Notes under the pieces: model-generated
The model's input: only the letters and a program-made list of their open reading frames with translations
Database searches by the model: none
What the model was told of the DNA's origin: nothing
Position numbers and translations under genes: made by a program
Shown: piece after piece, positions 15,671-21,883 of the stretch
Layout of the letters: every line of letters begins with the position of its first letter
How positions within the stretch are numbered: position 1 is the first letter of the stretch
From: Prevotellaceae bacterium
GTDB taxonomy: Bacteria; Bacteroidota; Bacteroidia; Bacteroidales; UBA932
Assembly (NCBI GenBank): GCA_031287815.1
Contig: JAITSM010000193.1
Location: 1 to 30,326, forward strand
Reading direction: 5' to 3'
Length of the DNA stretch: 30,326 nt

Positions 15671-16981
15671 ATGAACTTTAAATTTGTTACGCCGCAGGAA
15701 GCGGTGAAAGTAGTAAAATCAAACGACCACGTACATTTCAGCAGCGTGGCGAGCGCTCCGCAAATCCTTATCAAAGCCTTGTGCGAACGTGGCAGCCGCG
15801 GCGAGCTGAAAAATGTACACATCCATCATTTGCATACCGAAGGGGTGGCGCCTTATGTAGAAGCGCAGTATGAAGGCATTTTCCAGCACGACGCCTTTTT
15901 TGTCGGGGCGAACGTGCGCAAGGGCGTGCAGGCCGGCTATGCCGATTATATTCCCGTTTTTTTGAGCGAAACACAAAAGCTGTACCGCGCAAATGTGTTG
16001 CCCTGCCATGTGGCGATGATACAGGTTTCTTCGCCCGACAGGCACGGCTTCGTGTCGCTCGGCACTTCGGTGGACGCTACGCTGGCGGCAATCGAGACCG
16101 CCCGCAAATCCGGCGGCAAGGTGGTGGCGGTGGTAAATTCGGAAGTTCCGCGCGCCTGGGGCGACGCCATGATTCCCGCCAACTGGATAGACCTGTTTGT
16201 GGAAGACAACACCCCGCTGGAGCCCGCGCACTTCACCGAACCGAATGAAGTGGAAGCGGCTATCGGGAAAAACTGTGCGGCGTTAGTCGAAGATGGCGCC
16301 ACGTTGCAAATGGGCATCGGCGCCATTCCCAATGCGGTGCTGGCGCAGCTGGGCAACCATAAAAACCTGGGTATCCACACCGAGATGTTTGCCGACGGCG
16401 TATTGCCGCTGGTGGAAAAGGGCGTTATCAATGGCGCCAACAAGGCGCTGGATAAGGGGAAAATGGTTTCCACCTTCCTCATGGGGTCGCAGCACTGCTA
16501 TAATTTTATTGACGACAATCCGATGGTACTGATGCAGGACGTGCGCTACACGAACGATCCGTTTGTCATTGCCAAAAACCCGAAGGTAACGGCCATCAAT
16601 TCGGCGTTGCAGGTAGACATCACCGGGCAGGTGGGCGCCGATTCGCTGGGCACGACGTTCTATTCCGGCGTGGGCGGGCAAATAGATTTCATTTACGGGG
16701 CGTCGCTCTCCGAAGGCGGCAAGGCCATCATCGCCATGCCGTCGGTAACCAATAAAGGCGTCAGCAAAATTGCGCCGGCGCTCAGCCTGGGCACGGGCGT
16801 GGTGACTACCCGCAACCACATTCACTGGTTTGTTACGGAATACGGCGCAGTCAATTTGTATGGAAAAACCCTGCAGGAACGCGCCAGGTTAATTATCAGC
16901 ATAGCGCATCCCGACCACCGCGAAGCGTTGGACAAAGCGGCCTTTGAACGTTTCGGCCCCCACTTTCATTTTGTAAAGTGA
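15671..16981 (+). CDS. Acetyl-CoA hydrolase/transferase family protein, probable 4-hydroxybutyrate or butyryl CoA-transferase
   Basis: A 436-residue cytoplasmic class I-type CoA-transferase that moves CoA between acyl groups, usually with acetyl-CoA as donor or acceptor. Family motifs include HIHHLHTEG, VSSPDRHGFVSLG, QMGIGAIPNAVL and GIHTEMFADG. The glutamate in the last motif is residue 238, the position of the catalytic Glu in the Clostridium aminobutyricum 4-hydroxybutyrate CoA-transferase as I recall it. GVGGQIDF lies further downstream. Related Bacteroidales enzymes act in fermentation of succinate or amino acids to butyrate. Exact substrate choice cannot be read from the sequence, and no pathway neighbours are present. 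The TGA stop is the first part of a repeat array. Confidence 0.88.
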   Translation: MNFKFVTPQEAVKVVKSNDHVHFSSVASAPQILIKALCERGSRGELKNVHIHHLHTEGVAPYVEAQYEGIFQHDAFFVGANVRKGVQAGYADYIPVFLSETQKLYRANVLPCHVAMIQVSSPDRHGFVSLGTSVDATLAAIETARKSGGKVVAVVNSEVPRAWGDAMIPANWIDLFVEDNTPLEPAHFTEPNEVEAAIGKNCAALVEDGATLQMGIGAIPNAVLAQLGNHKNLGIHTEMFADGVLPLVEKGVINGANKALDKGKMVSTFLMGSQHCYNFIDDNPMVLMQDVRYTNDPFVIAKNPKVTAINSALQVDITGQVGADSLGTTFYSGVGGQIDFIYGASLSEGGKAIIAMPSVTNKGVSKIAPALSLGTGVVTTRNHIHWFVTEYGAVNLYGKTLQERARLIISIAHPDHREALDKAAFERFGPHFHFVK

Positions 16982-16988
16982 CTAATTC

Positions 16989-17090
16989 TTTAATGTGACT
17001 AATGTGCTAATGTGACTAATTAGGCTGGCGCCGGAGTTATAACTCATAACTCATAACTCATAACTCATAACTCATAACTCATAATTCATA
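16989..17090. repeat. Composite array: TAATGTGAC units, GGCTGGCGCCGG core, AACTCAT heptamers
   Basis: The 9-bp units TAATGTGAC begin just past the TGA stop of the CoA-transferase gene. A decayed core (GGCTGGCGCCGG, near 17022-17033) follows, then six AACTCAT units and one AATTCAT unit (17041-17089), ending 6 bp before the lysA ATG. No promoter box is visible in between, so either lysA is read through from upstream or the array contains an atypical promoter. Confidence 0.88.
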
Positions 17091-17095
17091 CCTGT

Positions 17096-18250
17096 ATGAA
17101 AAACTTTTTTCCGCCATTGACAACGCTGGAGACCCTGCCTACGCCGTGCTATTTATACGACACCGCATTGCTGGAGGAAACATTGCAGGCAGCGCAGCGC
17201 GAAGCCGCCCAATACCATTACGAGATTCATTATGCGGTAAAGGCGAATTTCAATCACCGTATTTTGCAGCAGATAGCCGCGTGCGGTTTGGGCGCTGACT
17301 GCGTAAGCGGCGGCGAGATGCAGGCCGTACTGCAGGCCGGTTTTCCTGCCGAAAAAATCGTGTATGCCGGCGTCGGGAAAGCCGATGAGGAAATAGCACT
17401 GGCTTTGGAGAAAAACATTTTTTGCTTCAATGTGGAATCGCTGGCGGAACTGAAGGTGATTGACGAATTGGCCGGAAAACGGAAAAAGGTTGCGCCGGTA
17501 GCCTTGCGCATCAACCCCGACATCATAGTGAACACGCACCGCCATATCATCACCGGCGTCAAGGAAAATAAATTCGGCATCAACCTCGACTTGCTGGATG
17601 CGGTGTTGAAAACCTTGCCGGAATTGAAAAACGTTGCGTTTAAAGGCCTCCATTTTCATATCGGGTCGCAAATAACGGACATGGAAAATTTCCACAGCCT
17701 GTGCCTTCGCGTCAATGAAATCCAGGAACGCCTGTCGGGCATGGGCTTGCTGCCCGAACACCTCAACCTCGGCGGCGGGCTGGGAATAAATTATTATGCA
17801 CCGGAGGAAGAAAGAATAGCCGGTTTTTCCGCATTTTTCCAACTTTTCGCCACGCATTTGAAACGCTACGGCGGGCAGCATATCCATTTTGAACTGGGGC
17901 GTTCTCTCGTAGGACAGTGCGGGACGCTGCTTACAAAAGTTTTGTATGTCAAAGAAGGCAGCGTAAAAAAATTTGCAATCGCCGATGCGGGCATGACGGA
18001 ACTTATCCGACCGGCGTTGTACGAAGCCTATCACAAGATAGAAAACATCTCATCCGGCGGGGCGGTGGAAAAATACGATGTGGTCGGGCCGGTGTGCGAA
18101 TCGACCGACAGCTTCGGCAAGGACGTGCCGCTGAATAAAGTTTCGCGCAATGATTTATTGCTTATCTGCTCTGCCGGCGCCTACGGCGAGAGCATGTCGT
18201 CGCACTACAACTGCCGGCAGCTCCGGGAACCTTACTTTTACGGCAAATAA
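17096..18250 (+). CDS. lysA: Diaminopimelate decarboxylase
   Basis: A 384-residue PLP enzyme of fold type III that catalyses the last step of lysine synthesis (meso-diaminopimelate to lysine and CO2). PLP-lysine is K49 in HYAVKANFN. Other sites are HIGSQI at 188, LGGGLGINY, the substrate-site Cys C334 in GPVCESTDSFG, and SAGAYGESMSSHYN near the C terminus. Length matches the shorter LysA form found in Bacteroidota. A carboxynorspermidine decarboxylase is the main alternative, but the CESTDSF and AYGESMSSHYN motifs favour LysA. The start ATG lies 6 bp after the heptamer array. Confidence 0.92.
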   Translation: MKNFFPPLTTLETLPTPCYLYDTALLEETLQAAQREAAQYHYEIHYAVKANFNHRILQQIAACGLGADCVSGGEMQAVLQAGFPAEKIVYAGVGKADEEIALALEKNIFCFNVESLAELKVIDELAGKRKKVAPVALRINPDIIVNTHRHIITGVKENKFGINLDLLDAVLKTLPELKNVAFKGLHFHIGSQITDMENFHSLCLRVNEIQERLSGMGLLPEHLNLGGGLGINYYAPEEERIAGFSAFFQLFATHLKRYGGQHIHFELGRSLVGQCGTLLTKVLYVKEGSVKKFAIADAGMTELIRPALYEAYHKIENISSGGAVEKYDVVGPVCESTDSFGKDVPLNKVSRNDLLLICSAGAYGESMSSHYNCRQLREPYFYGK

Positions 18251-18272
18251 AAAAGGGATGAAATATTTTTTA

Positions 18273-18280
18273 TATATTTG
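18273..18280 (+). promoter_or_regulatory. -7 box for the antitoxin gene
   Basis: TATATTTG matches TAnnTTTG and lies 22 bp before the ATG at 18303. Confidence 0.6.
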
Positions 18281-18302
18281 TGGGAAAATAAAAAATCATG
18301 CT

Positions 18303-18542
18303 ATGGAAGTAATTAGAAAAATAATGCATGCGCAACAACTTTCATCAATTATGCCTATACCGCCACAAATGCAAAACAGCCGGGTTGAAGTTACCGTATC
18401 TCCCTTGTTTGAAACAAAAGAACCGGCTCATGCCGCAAACAGTATGAAAGGCTACCTGAAACAATACACCAACCCCGCCCTCATTGTTCAAGAGAAAAAT
18501 GCATGGGCTGCTCACCTGAAAGAAAAATATGGTGATTTTTGA
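18303..18542 (+). CDS. Orphan antitoxin-like protein of a type II (PIN-toxin) module
   Basis: A 79-residue protein. Its N-terminal part (MEVIRKIMHAQQ, then NSRVEVTVSPLF) has the short beta-strand pattern of small antitoxins paired with PIN toxins in Bacteroidota. Its C-terminal part (MKGYLKQYTNPALIVQEKNAWAA and KEKYGDF) has the typical helical toxin-binding tail. The frame is open upstream from 18258, but the ATG at 18303, just after a -7 box, is preferred. Its last 14 bases overlap the start of a PIN-type toxin frame that stops after 15 codons, so the toxin partner is lost. Assignment rests on remembered family resemblance and the toxin remnant. Confidence 0.7.
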   Translation: MEVIRKIMHAQQLSSIMPIPPQMQNSRVEVTVSPLFETKEPAHAANSMKGYLKQYTNPALIVQEKNAWAAHLKEKYGDF

Positions 18543-18576
18543 TACCAATGCTATACTACGGTATGTAAGGAACTAA
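18529..18576 (+). pseudogene. N-terminal remnant of a PIN-domain (VapC-like) toxin
   Basis: A frame starting ATG at 18529 inside the antitoxin gene reads MVIFDTNAILRYVRN and then TAA. FDTNAILRYV is the classic start of a PIN domain, with the first catalytic aspartate. The rest of the toxin (about 110-120 residues) is missing, and a terminator hairpin follows 24 bp later. The 14-bp overlap is typical for antitoxin-toxin pairs. Confidence 0.75.
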
Positions 18577-18599
18577 AGAAACAGTTATCTCTTTAAAAA

Positions 18600-18632
18600 G
18601 AAGCCGCCGGCTACGCCGGCGGCTTCTTTATT
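18600..18632. terminator. Bidirectional intrinsic terminator between the antitoxin remnant and dnaN
   Basis: GAAGCCGCCGGC (18600-18611) and GCCGGCGGCTTC (18615-18626) form a perfect 12-bp stem with a 3-nt loop, with T residues on the right and A residues on the left. It can serve the convergent genes on both sides. Confidence 0.9.
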
Positions 18633-18646
18633 TACTGATAGGATGG

Positions 18647-19774
18647 CTACGCGCCAATCATCATCGGCATCAGCAACGTGAGGATATCTTCGTTTTCATT
18701 ACTTTTTTCTACCGGCAGGATTAAACCGGCACGGCTGGCGTCCGCTAATTTTATCAGCACGTTTGCGGAGGCCAAATTGCTCAGAATGTCGCTCAGGAAA
18801 GTAGATTTGAAGCCAATTTCAAGCTCTTCGCCGGAGTACTGGCAATTCAGGCGTTCGTAAGCCGACACCAGGAAATCCAAATCCTGTGCGGATACCGTCA
18901 ATTCATTTTCCGTAATTTTCAATTTAATCAGGTTGCTGGCCTGGTTGGAGAATACGGATACGCGGCGTACGCAATTCAGCAAGTCGATGCGGTCTACCGT
19001 GATGAGGTGCGAATTATCGGCAGGAATCACCGAGCGGTAAGCAGGATAAGTGCCTTCAATCAACCGGCAAATCAATGAATAGCTGGGCAGGGTAAATACC
19101 GCATGCGTTTTGTCCAGTTCCACTTTTACGGTGTCGGTAATTTTACCTAAGATGTTTTTCAATAAAGTCGCCGGCTTTTTCGAGAGGATGAACGAAGAAG
19201 CCTTGTCCGCCTTCACATCCCCGCGGGTATAGCTCACCAGCTTGTGCGCGTCGGAAGCCACGAACGACGTGCTGTCGTTGCCCATGTCAAAATAGATACC
19301 GTTCATCATGGGGCGCAACTCATCGTCGGCGGTGGCGAACAGGGTATGGTTAATGGCGTCCAGCAGCACATTTGCCGGCAGCGACAGCGTCGCCTCGACA
19401 TTTGTCAGCGCCGGCCTTGCGGGATAATCTTCCGCCGGGCTGCCCGGAATATTAAATTTACCTCCCGCCCAGCTGATCTCCACCGAATGGGTCGCGGCAT
19501 TGGCCATGAACGTGAGCGGCTGTTCGGCAAAGTCGCGCAATGATTCGGTCAGCAATTTGGCGGGCACCGCAATCGCGCCCTCTTCTTCCACATTGTCGAT
19601 AGTTATCACGGTATCCAACGTGGTTTCCAAATCGGAGGCGGTAATACTTAATTCTTTTCCCGCCAGCCGGAATAAGAAGTTATCCAGGATAGGCAGGCTG
19701 TTTTTATTGCTGATAACGCGGCCAACCGACAACAGGTGGCTCACAAATTCGGTACTTGAGACAATGAATTTCAT
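18647..19774 (-). CDS. dnaN: DNA polymerase III beta subunit (sliding clamp)
   Basis: A 375-residue protein with the three-domain clamp architecture; it encircles DNA as a dimer and tethers the replicative polymerase. Visible family motifs are an N-terminal MKFIVSSTEF, NKNSLPILDNFLF, LEIGFKSTFLSDIL and a C-terminal ILTLLMPMMIGA. Length is normal. Unlike in many bacteria, it is not next to dnaA here. The promoter is at 19829-19822. The 3' end faces the bidirectional terminator, and the 5' side faces a large heptamer array. Confidence 0.95.
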   Translation of the reverse strand: MKFIVSSTEFVSHLLSVGRVISNKNSLPILDNFLFRLAGKELSITASDLETTLDTVITIDNVEEEGAIAVPAKLLTESLRDFAEQPLTFMANAATHSVEISWAGGKFNIPGSPAEDYPARPALTNVEATLSLPANVLLDAINHTLFATADDELRPMMNGIYFDMGNDSTSFVASDAHKLVSYTRGDVKADKASSFILSKKPATLLKNILGKITDTVKVELDKTHAVFTLPSYSLICRLIEGTYPAYRSVIPADNSHLITVDRIDLLNCVRRVSVFSNQASNLIKLKITENELTVSAQDLDFLVSAYERLNCQYSGEELEIGFKSTFLSDILSNLASANVLIKLADASRAGLILPVEKSNENEDILTLLMPMMIGA

Positions 19775-19821
19775 GTGTATAAATTATTAAGTTAAACAAA
19801 GCAAAATGAATATTGTTTCGG

Positions 19822-19829
19822 CAAATGTA
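19822..19829 (-). promoter_or_regulatory. -7 box for dnaN
   Basis: On the minus strand TACATTTG matches TAnnTTTG, 47 bp upstream of the dnaN ATG. No clear -33 box is seen. Confidence 0.6.
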
Positions 19830-19890
19830 CGCATTTTTAACTACATCTTAAAATCTCACCACGCAAATTTTTAACAATTGTTTCAACAGA

Positions 19891-20056
19891 GGTGAAGGGT
19901 GAAGGGTGAAGAGTGAAGGGTGAAGGGTGAAGAGTGAAGAGTGAAGAGTGAAGAGTGAAGGGTGAAGGGTGAAGGGTGAAGGGTGAGGTATGAGGTATGA
20001 GGTATGAGCGCTGGCGCCAGCATACCTCATACATCATACCTCATACTTCATACTTC
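19891..20056. repeat. Large heptamer palindrome between dnaN and the cusC-type gene
   Basis: About fourteen GGTGAAG/AGTGAAG units (19891-19985), three GGTATGA units, core GCTGGCGCCAGC (20010-20021), and an arm of CATACCT/CATACTT units that ends exactly at the stop codon of the channel gene. The left arm changes word partway, showing that arrays of different words can be joined in one arm. Confidence 0.93.
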
Positions 20057-21323
20057 AAAAGACATTCTCCATTAAAAAAGCAACGAGCGCCTGGTGGTAG
20101 TCGCGTTCGGCGGCGAGGGCCTGGTTGACGGTGGTGTAGTAGAGCCCCAACTCCAGCATGTAGTCGAGGAGGGAAATCTCTCCTGCGTCGAGGGCTTTTT
20201 TCAGGAGGGCGGCGTTGTGGAGGGCGGACAGGGCGCGGCGGTAATCATCGGCCAGCGCCTTCAGGGCGGCGGCGCGGCGGTAGTCCGTTAGGAGGCGTCC
20301 GTAGAGTTGCCGGTAGTGGTCGGCCTGTTCGCCTTCGGCGGCGCTGACGGCCGCTTTCGCCTGTTTGACCCGGTTTTTATTTTCCCAGAGGGGAAGGGAA
20401 ATGCCTACGCTGAGCCCCCGGTATTGCTGCCCCACTACGGTTTCGCTCATGTAGCCGGCCGAAAGGGTGGGCAACGACAGGGCTTTTTGGAGGGTTACTT
20501 CCTGTTTCCGGAGGGTGACCTGCTGTTGGGCATAAGCCAGCGCGGGATGCTGTTGCGCCAGTTGTGCAAACCATTTTTCGAAGTCGGCGGGGAGGGGCTG
20601 TTCGTCGTAGCGGTCGTCGTTGAGCGAGAGGGGTATCCCGCCGTTCAGGCGCGCCAGCTCTTCCAGCAGGGCGGTGCGTTCCATTTCGATGCGGGCGATT
20701 TCGCCCTTCGCCGTCGCCAGGTTCAGCAAGGCCTTGTTGTGTTCCAAAATGGTGGCGTCGCCCTTGTCGAGGCGTTCGCGGTAGCTTTTGGCGATGGTTT
20801 GGGCGTGCTCGAGGCGTATGGAGAGTTCTTTGAGCAGGGCGTTGCGGTAAATGATTTCGTTGCAGTACTGTTTTGCTTCCGTGAGGATGGCCAGCCTGTC
20901 GGAGCGGTATTGCAGGTCGAGCAGGCTGTTTTGCTGTCGGGCGGCGCGGGCTTTCATGCCGGCGAGGGTGGGAATGTCGAAGCGCTGGCGGACGGCTATG
21001 TCGGTACGGTTGCCGGTAGCAGCGGGGCTTCCCCAAAGGTAATTTACCTCTACCTCCGGGCCGGGCAGGAAGATGCCGGTGCTGTTTTCTATCTGCCGGG
21101 CGCCGGTTTTTTCCCGCAGCGCCTTCAGGGTGGTGTTGTTTTGCTCAATTGAATGGAGCGTGAAGGGTGAAGGGTGAAGGGTGAAGGGTGAAGGGTGAAG
21201 GGTGAGTTGGCTGGCGCCAGCTAATTCTCCATTTTCCATTTTCCATTCTCCATTAGGCTGCTCCTGCCCGGGCAGGCTGCCTGCCAAAAGCAGCAGGAGG
21301 ACTAAAAGTGTTGTTCTTTTCAT
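20055..21323 (-). CDS. TolC/CusC-family outer-membrane efflux channel with a repeat insert after its signal peptide
   Basis: A 422-residue outer-membrane efflux protein, the channel of the tripartite metal pump encoded upstream. Residues 1-20 are a signal peptide (MKRTTLLVLLLLLAGSLPGQ) whose DNA is about 84 percent identical to that of the gene at 179. Residues about 22-60 are an in-frame translated hairpin element (NGEWKMENGELAGAS, then LHPSPFT repeats). The mature channel follows, with long helical stretches such as ILTEAKQYCNEIIYRNALLKE and a repeated TolC-type domain (about 70-420). Even with the insert it is of ordinary length. The stop codon TGA is the first base triplet of the next heptamer array. 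It is the last gene of the locus. Confidence 0.85.
   Translation of the reverse strand: MKRTTLLVLLLLLAGSLPGQEQPNGEWKMENGELAGASQLTLHPSPFTLHPSPFTLHSIEQNNTTLKALREKTGARQIENSTGIFLPGPEVEVNYLWGSPAATGNRTDIAVRQRFDIPTLAGMKARAARQQNSLLDLQYRSDRLAILTEAKQYCNEIIYRNALLKELSIRLEHAQTIAKSYRERLDKGDATILEHNKALLNLATAKGEIARIEMERTALLEELARLNGGIPLSLNDDRYDEQPLPADFEKWFAQLAQQHPALAYAQQQVTLRKQEVTLQKALSLPTLSAGYMSETVVGQQYRGLSVGISLPLWENKNRVKQAKAAVSAAEGEQADHYRQLYGRLLTDYRRAAALKALADDYRRALSALHNAALLKKALDAGEISLLDYMLELGLYYTTVNQALAAERDYHQALVAFLMENVF
21151..21256. repeat. In-gene heptamer palindrome within the cusC-type gene
   Basis: Plus-strand order: GGTGAAG units (about six), core GCTGGCGCCAGC (21210-21221), then ATTCTCC/ATTTTCC units. 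The two arms carry different words. It sits exactly between the signal peptide codons and the mature protein codons and leaves the frame intact. Confidence 0.9.
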
Positions 21324-21345
21324 AATATTATTTAATATTTAAGGT

Positions 21346-21398
21346 TTAAAGTTTAAGGTTTAAGGTGGCTGGCGCCAGCCCTGTTAACCACTCATCAT
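21346..21398. repeat. Heptamer element with TTTAAGG units and perfect core
   Basis: TTTAAGG/TTTAAAG units (21346-21366), core GCTGGCGCCAGC (21368-21379), then a short non-repetitive pyrimidine-rich arm that meets the 23-bp array. It lies just upstream of the channel gene's start. Confidence 0.8.
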
Positions 21399-21399
21399 T

Positions 21400-21655
21400 G
21401 TACCGGTCATCGGTACCGCTCAGTACCGGTCATCGGTACCGCTCAGTACCGGTCATCGGTACCGGTCGGTACCGGTCATCGGTACCGCTCAGTACCGGTC
21501 ATCGGTACCGGTCATCGGTACCGGTCGGTACCGGTCATCGGTACCGGTCGGTCTCGGTCGTCGAGACTGGTCGGTCTCGGTCATCGAGACTGGTCGGTCT
21601 CGGTCGTCGAGACTGGTCGGTCTCGGTCATCGAGACTAGTCGGTCTCGGTCGTCG
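21400..21655. repeat. 23-bp hairpin minisatellite, about 11 copies, two subfamilies
   Basis: Units of the form TACCGGTCATCGGTACCGST (21400 to about 21550) change to TCTCGGTCRTCGAGACTGGT (about 21550-21655). In the first group TACCG pairs with CGGTA; in the second TCTCG pairs with CGAGA, so the stem is kept by matched changes. It lies in the 556-bp spacer between the pump and channel genes and would be transcribed with them. The plus-strand open frame across it is a by-product of the repeat. Confidence 0.9.
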
Positions 21656-21679
21656 ACAGATATATCATAATTCATGTTT

Positions 21680-21883
21680 TTGAGTTAAGAACTAAGAGTT
21701 AAGAGTGCTGGCGCCAGCCTTCATCCCCTTCCCACAAAGTTCATAATTCCTAATTCCTAATTCATAATTCATAGCGTGAAGGGTGATGAGTGAAGGGTGA
21801 AGAGCGCTGGCGCCAGCCCAATTAGTCACATTAGTCACCTTAGTCACATTAGTCACATTAGTCACATTAGTCACATTAGTCAT
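21680..21883. repeat. Two consecutive core elements with 7- and 9-bp arms
   Basis: First element: AGTTAAG/AACTAAG units, core GCTGGCGCCAGC at 21707-21718, then ATAATTC/CTAATTC units (about 21744-21775). Second element: GGTGAAG-type units (21779-21804), core at 21806-21817, then seven 9-bp ATTAGTCAC units (21821-21883) that contain the stop codon of the pump gene. Confidence 0.9.

Noticed and set aside
20307..21152. 281-residue plus-strand open frame
   Set aside because: It is the antisense shadow of the TolC-family channel gene, which has a signal peptide and family-like sequence on the other strand.
21365..21670. Plus-strand 101-residue frame of RYRSSVPLSTGH-like repeats
   Set aside because: It is produced by the 23-bp minisatellite; no start signal or family resemblance.
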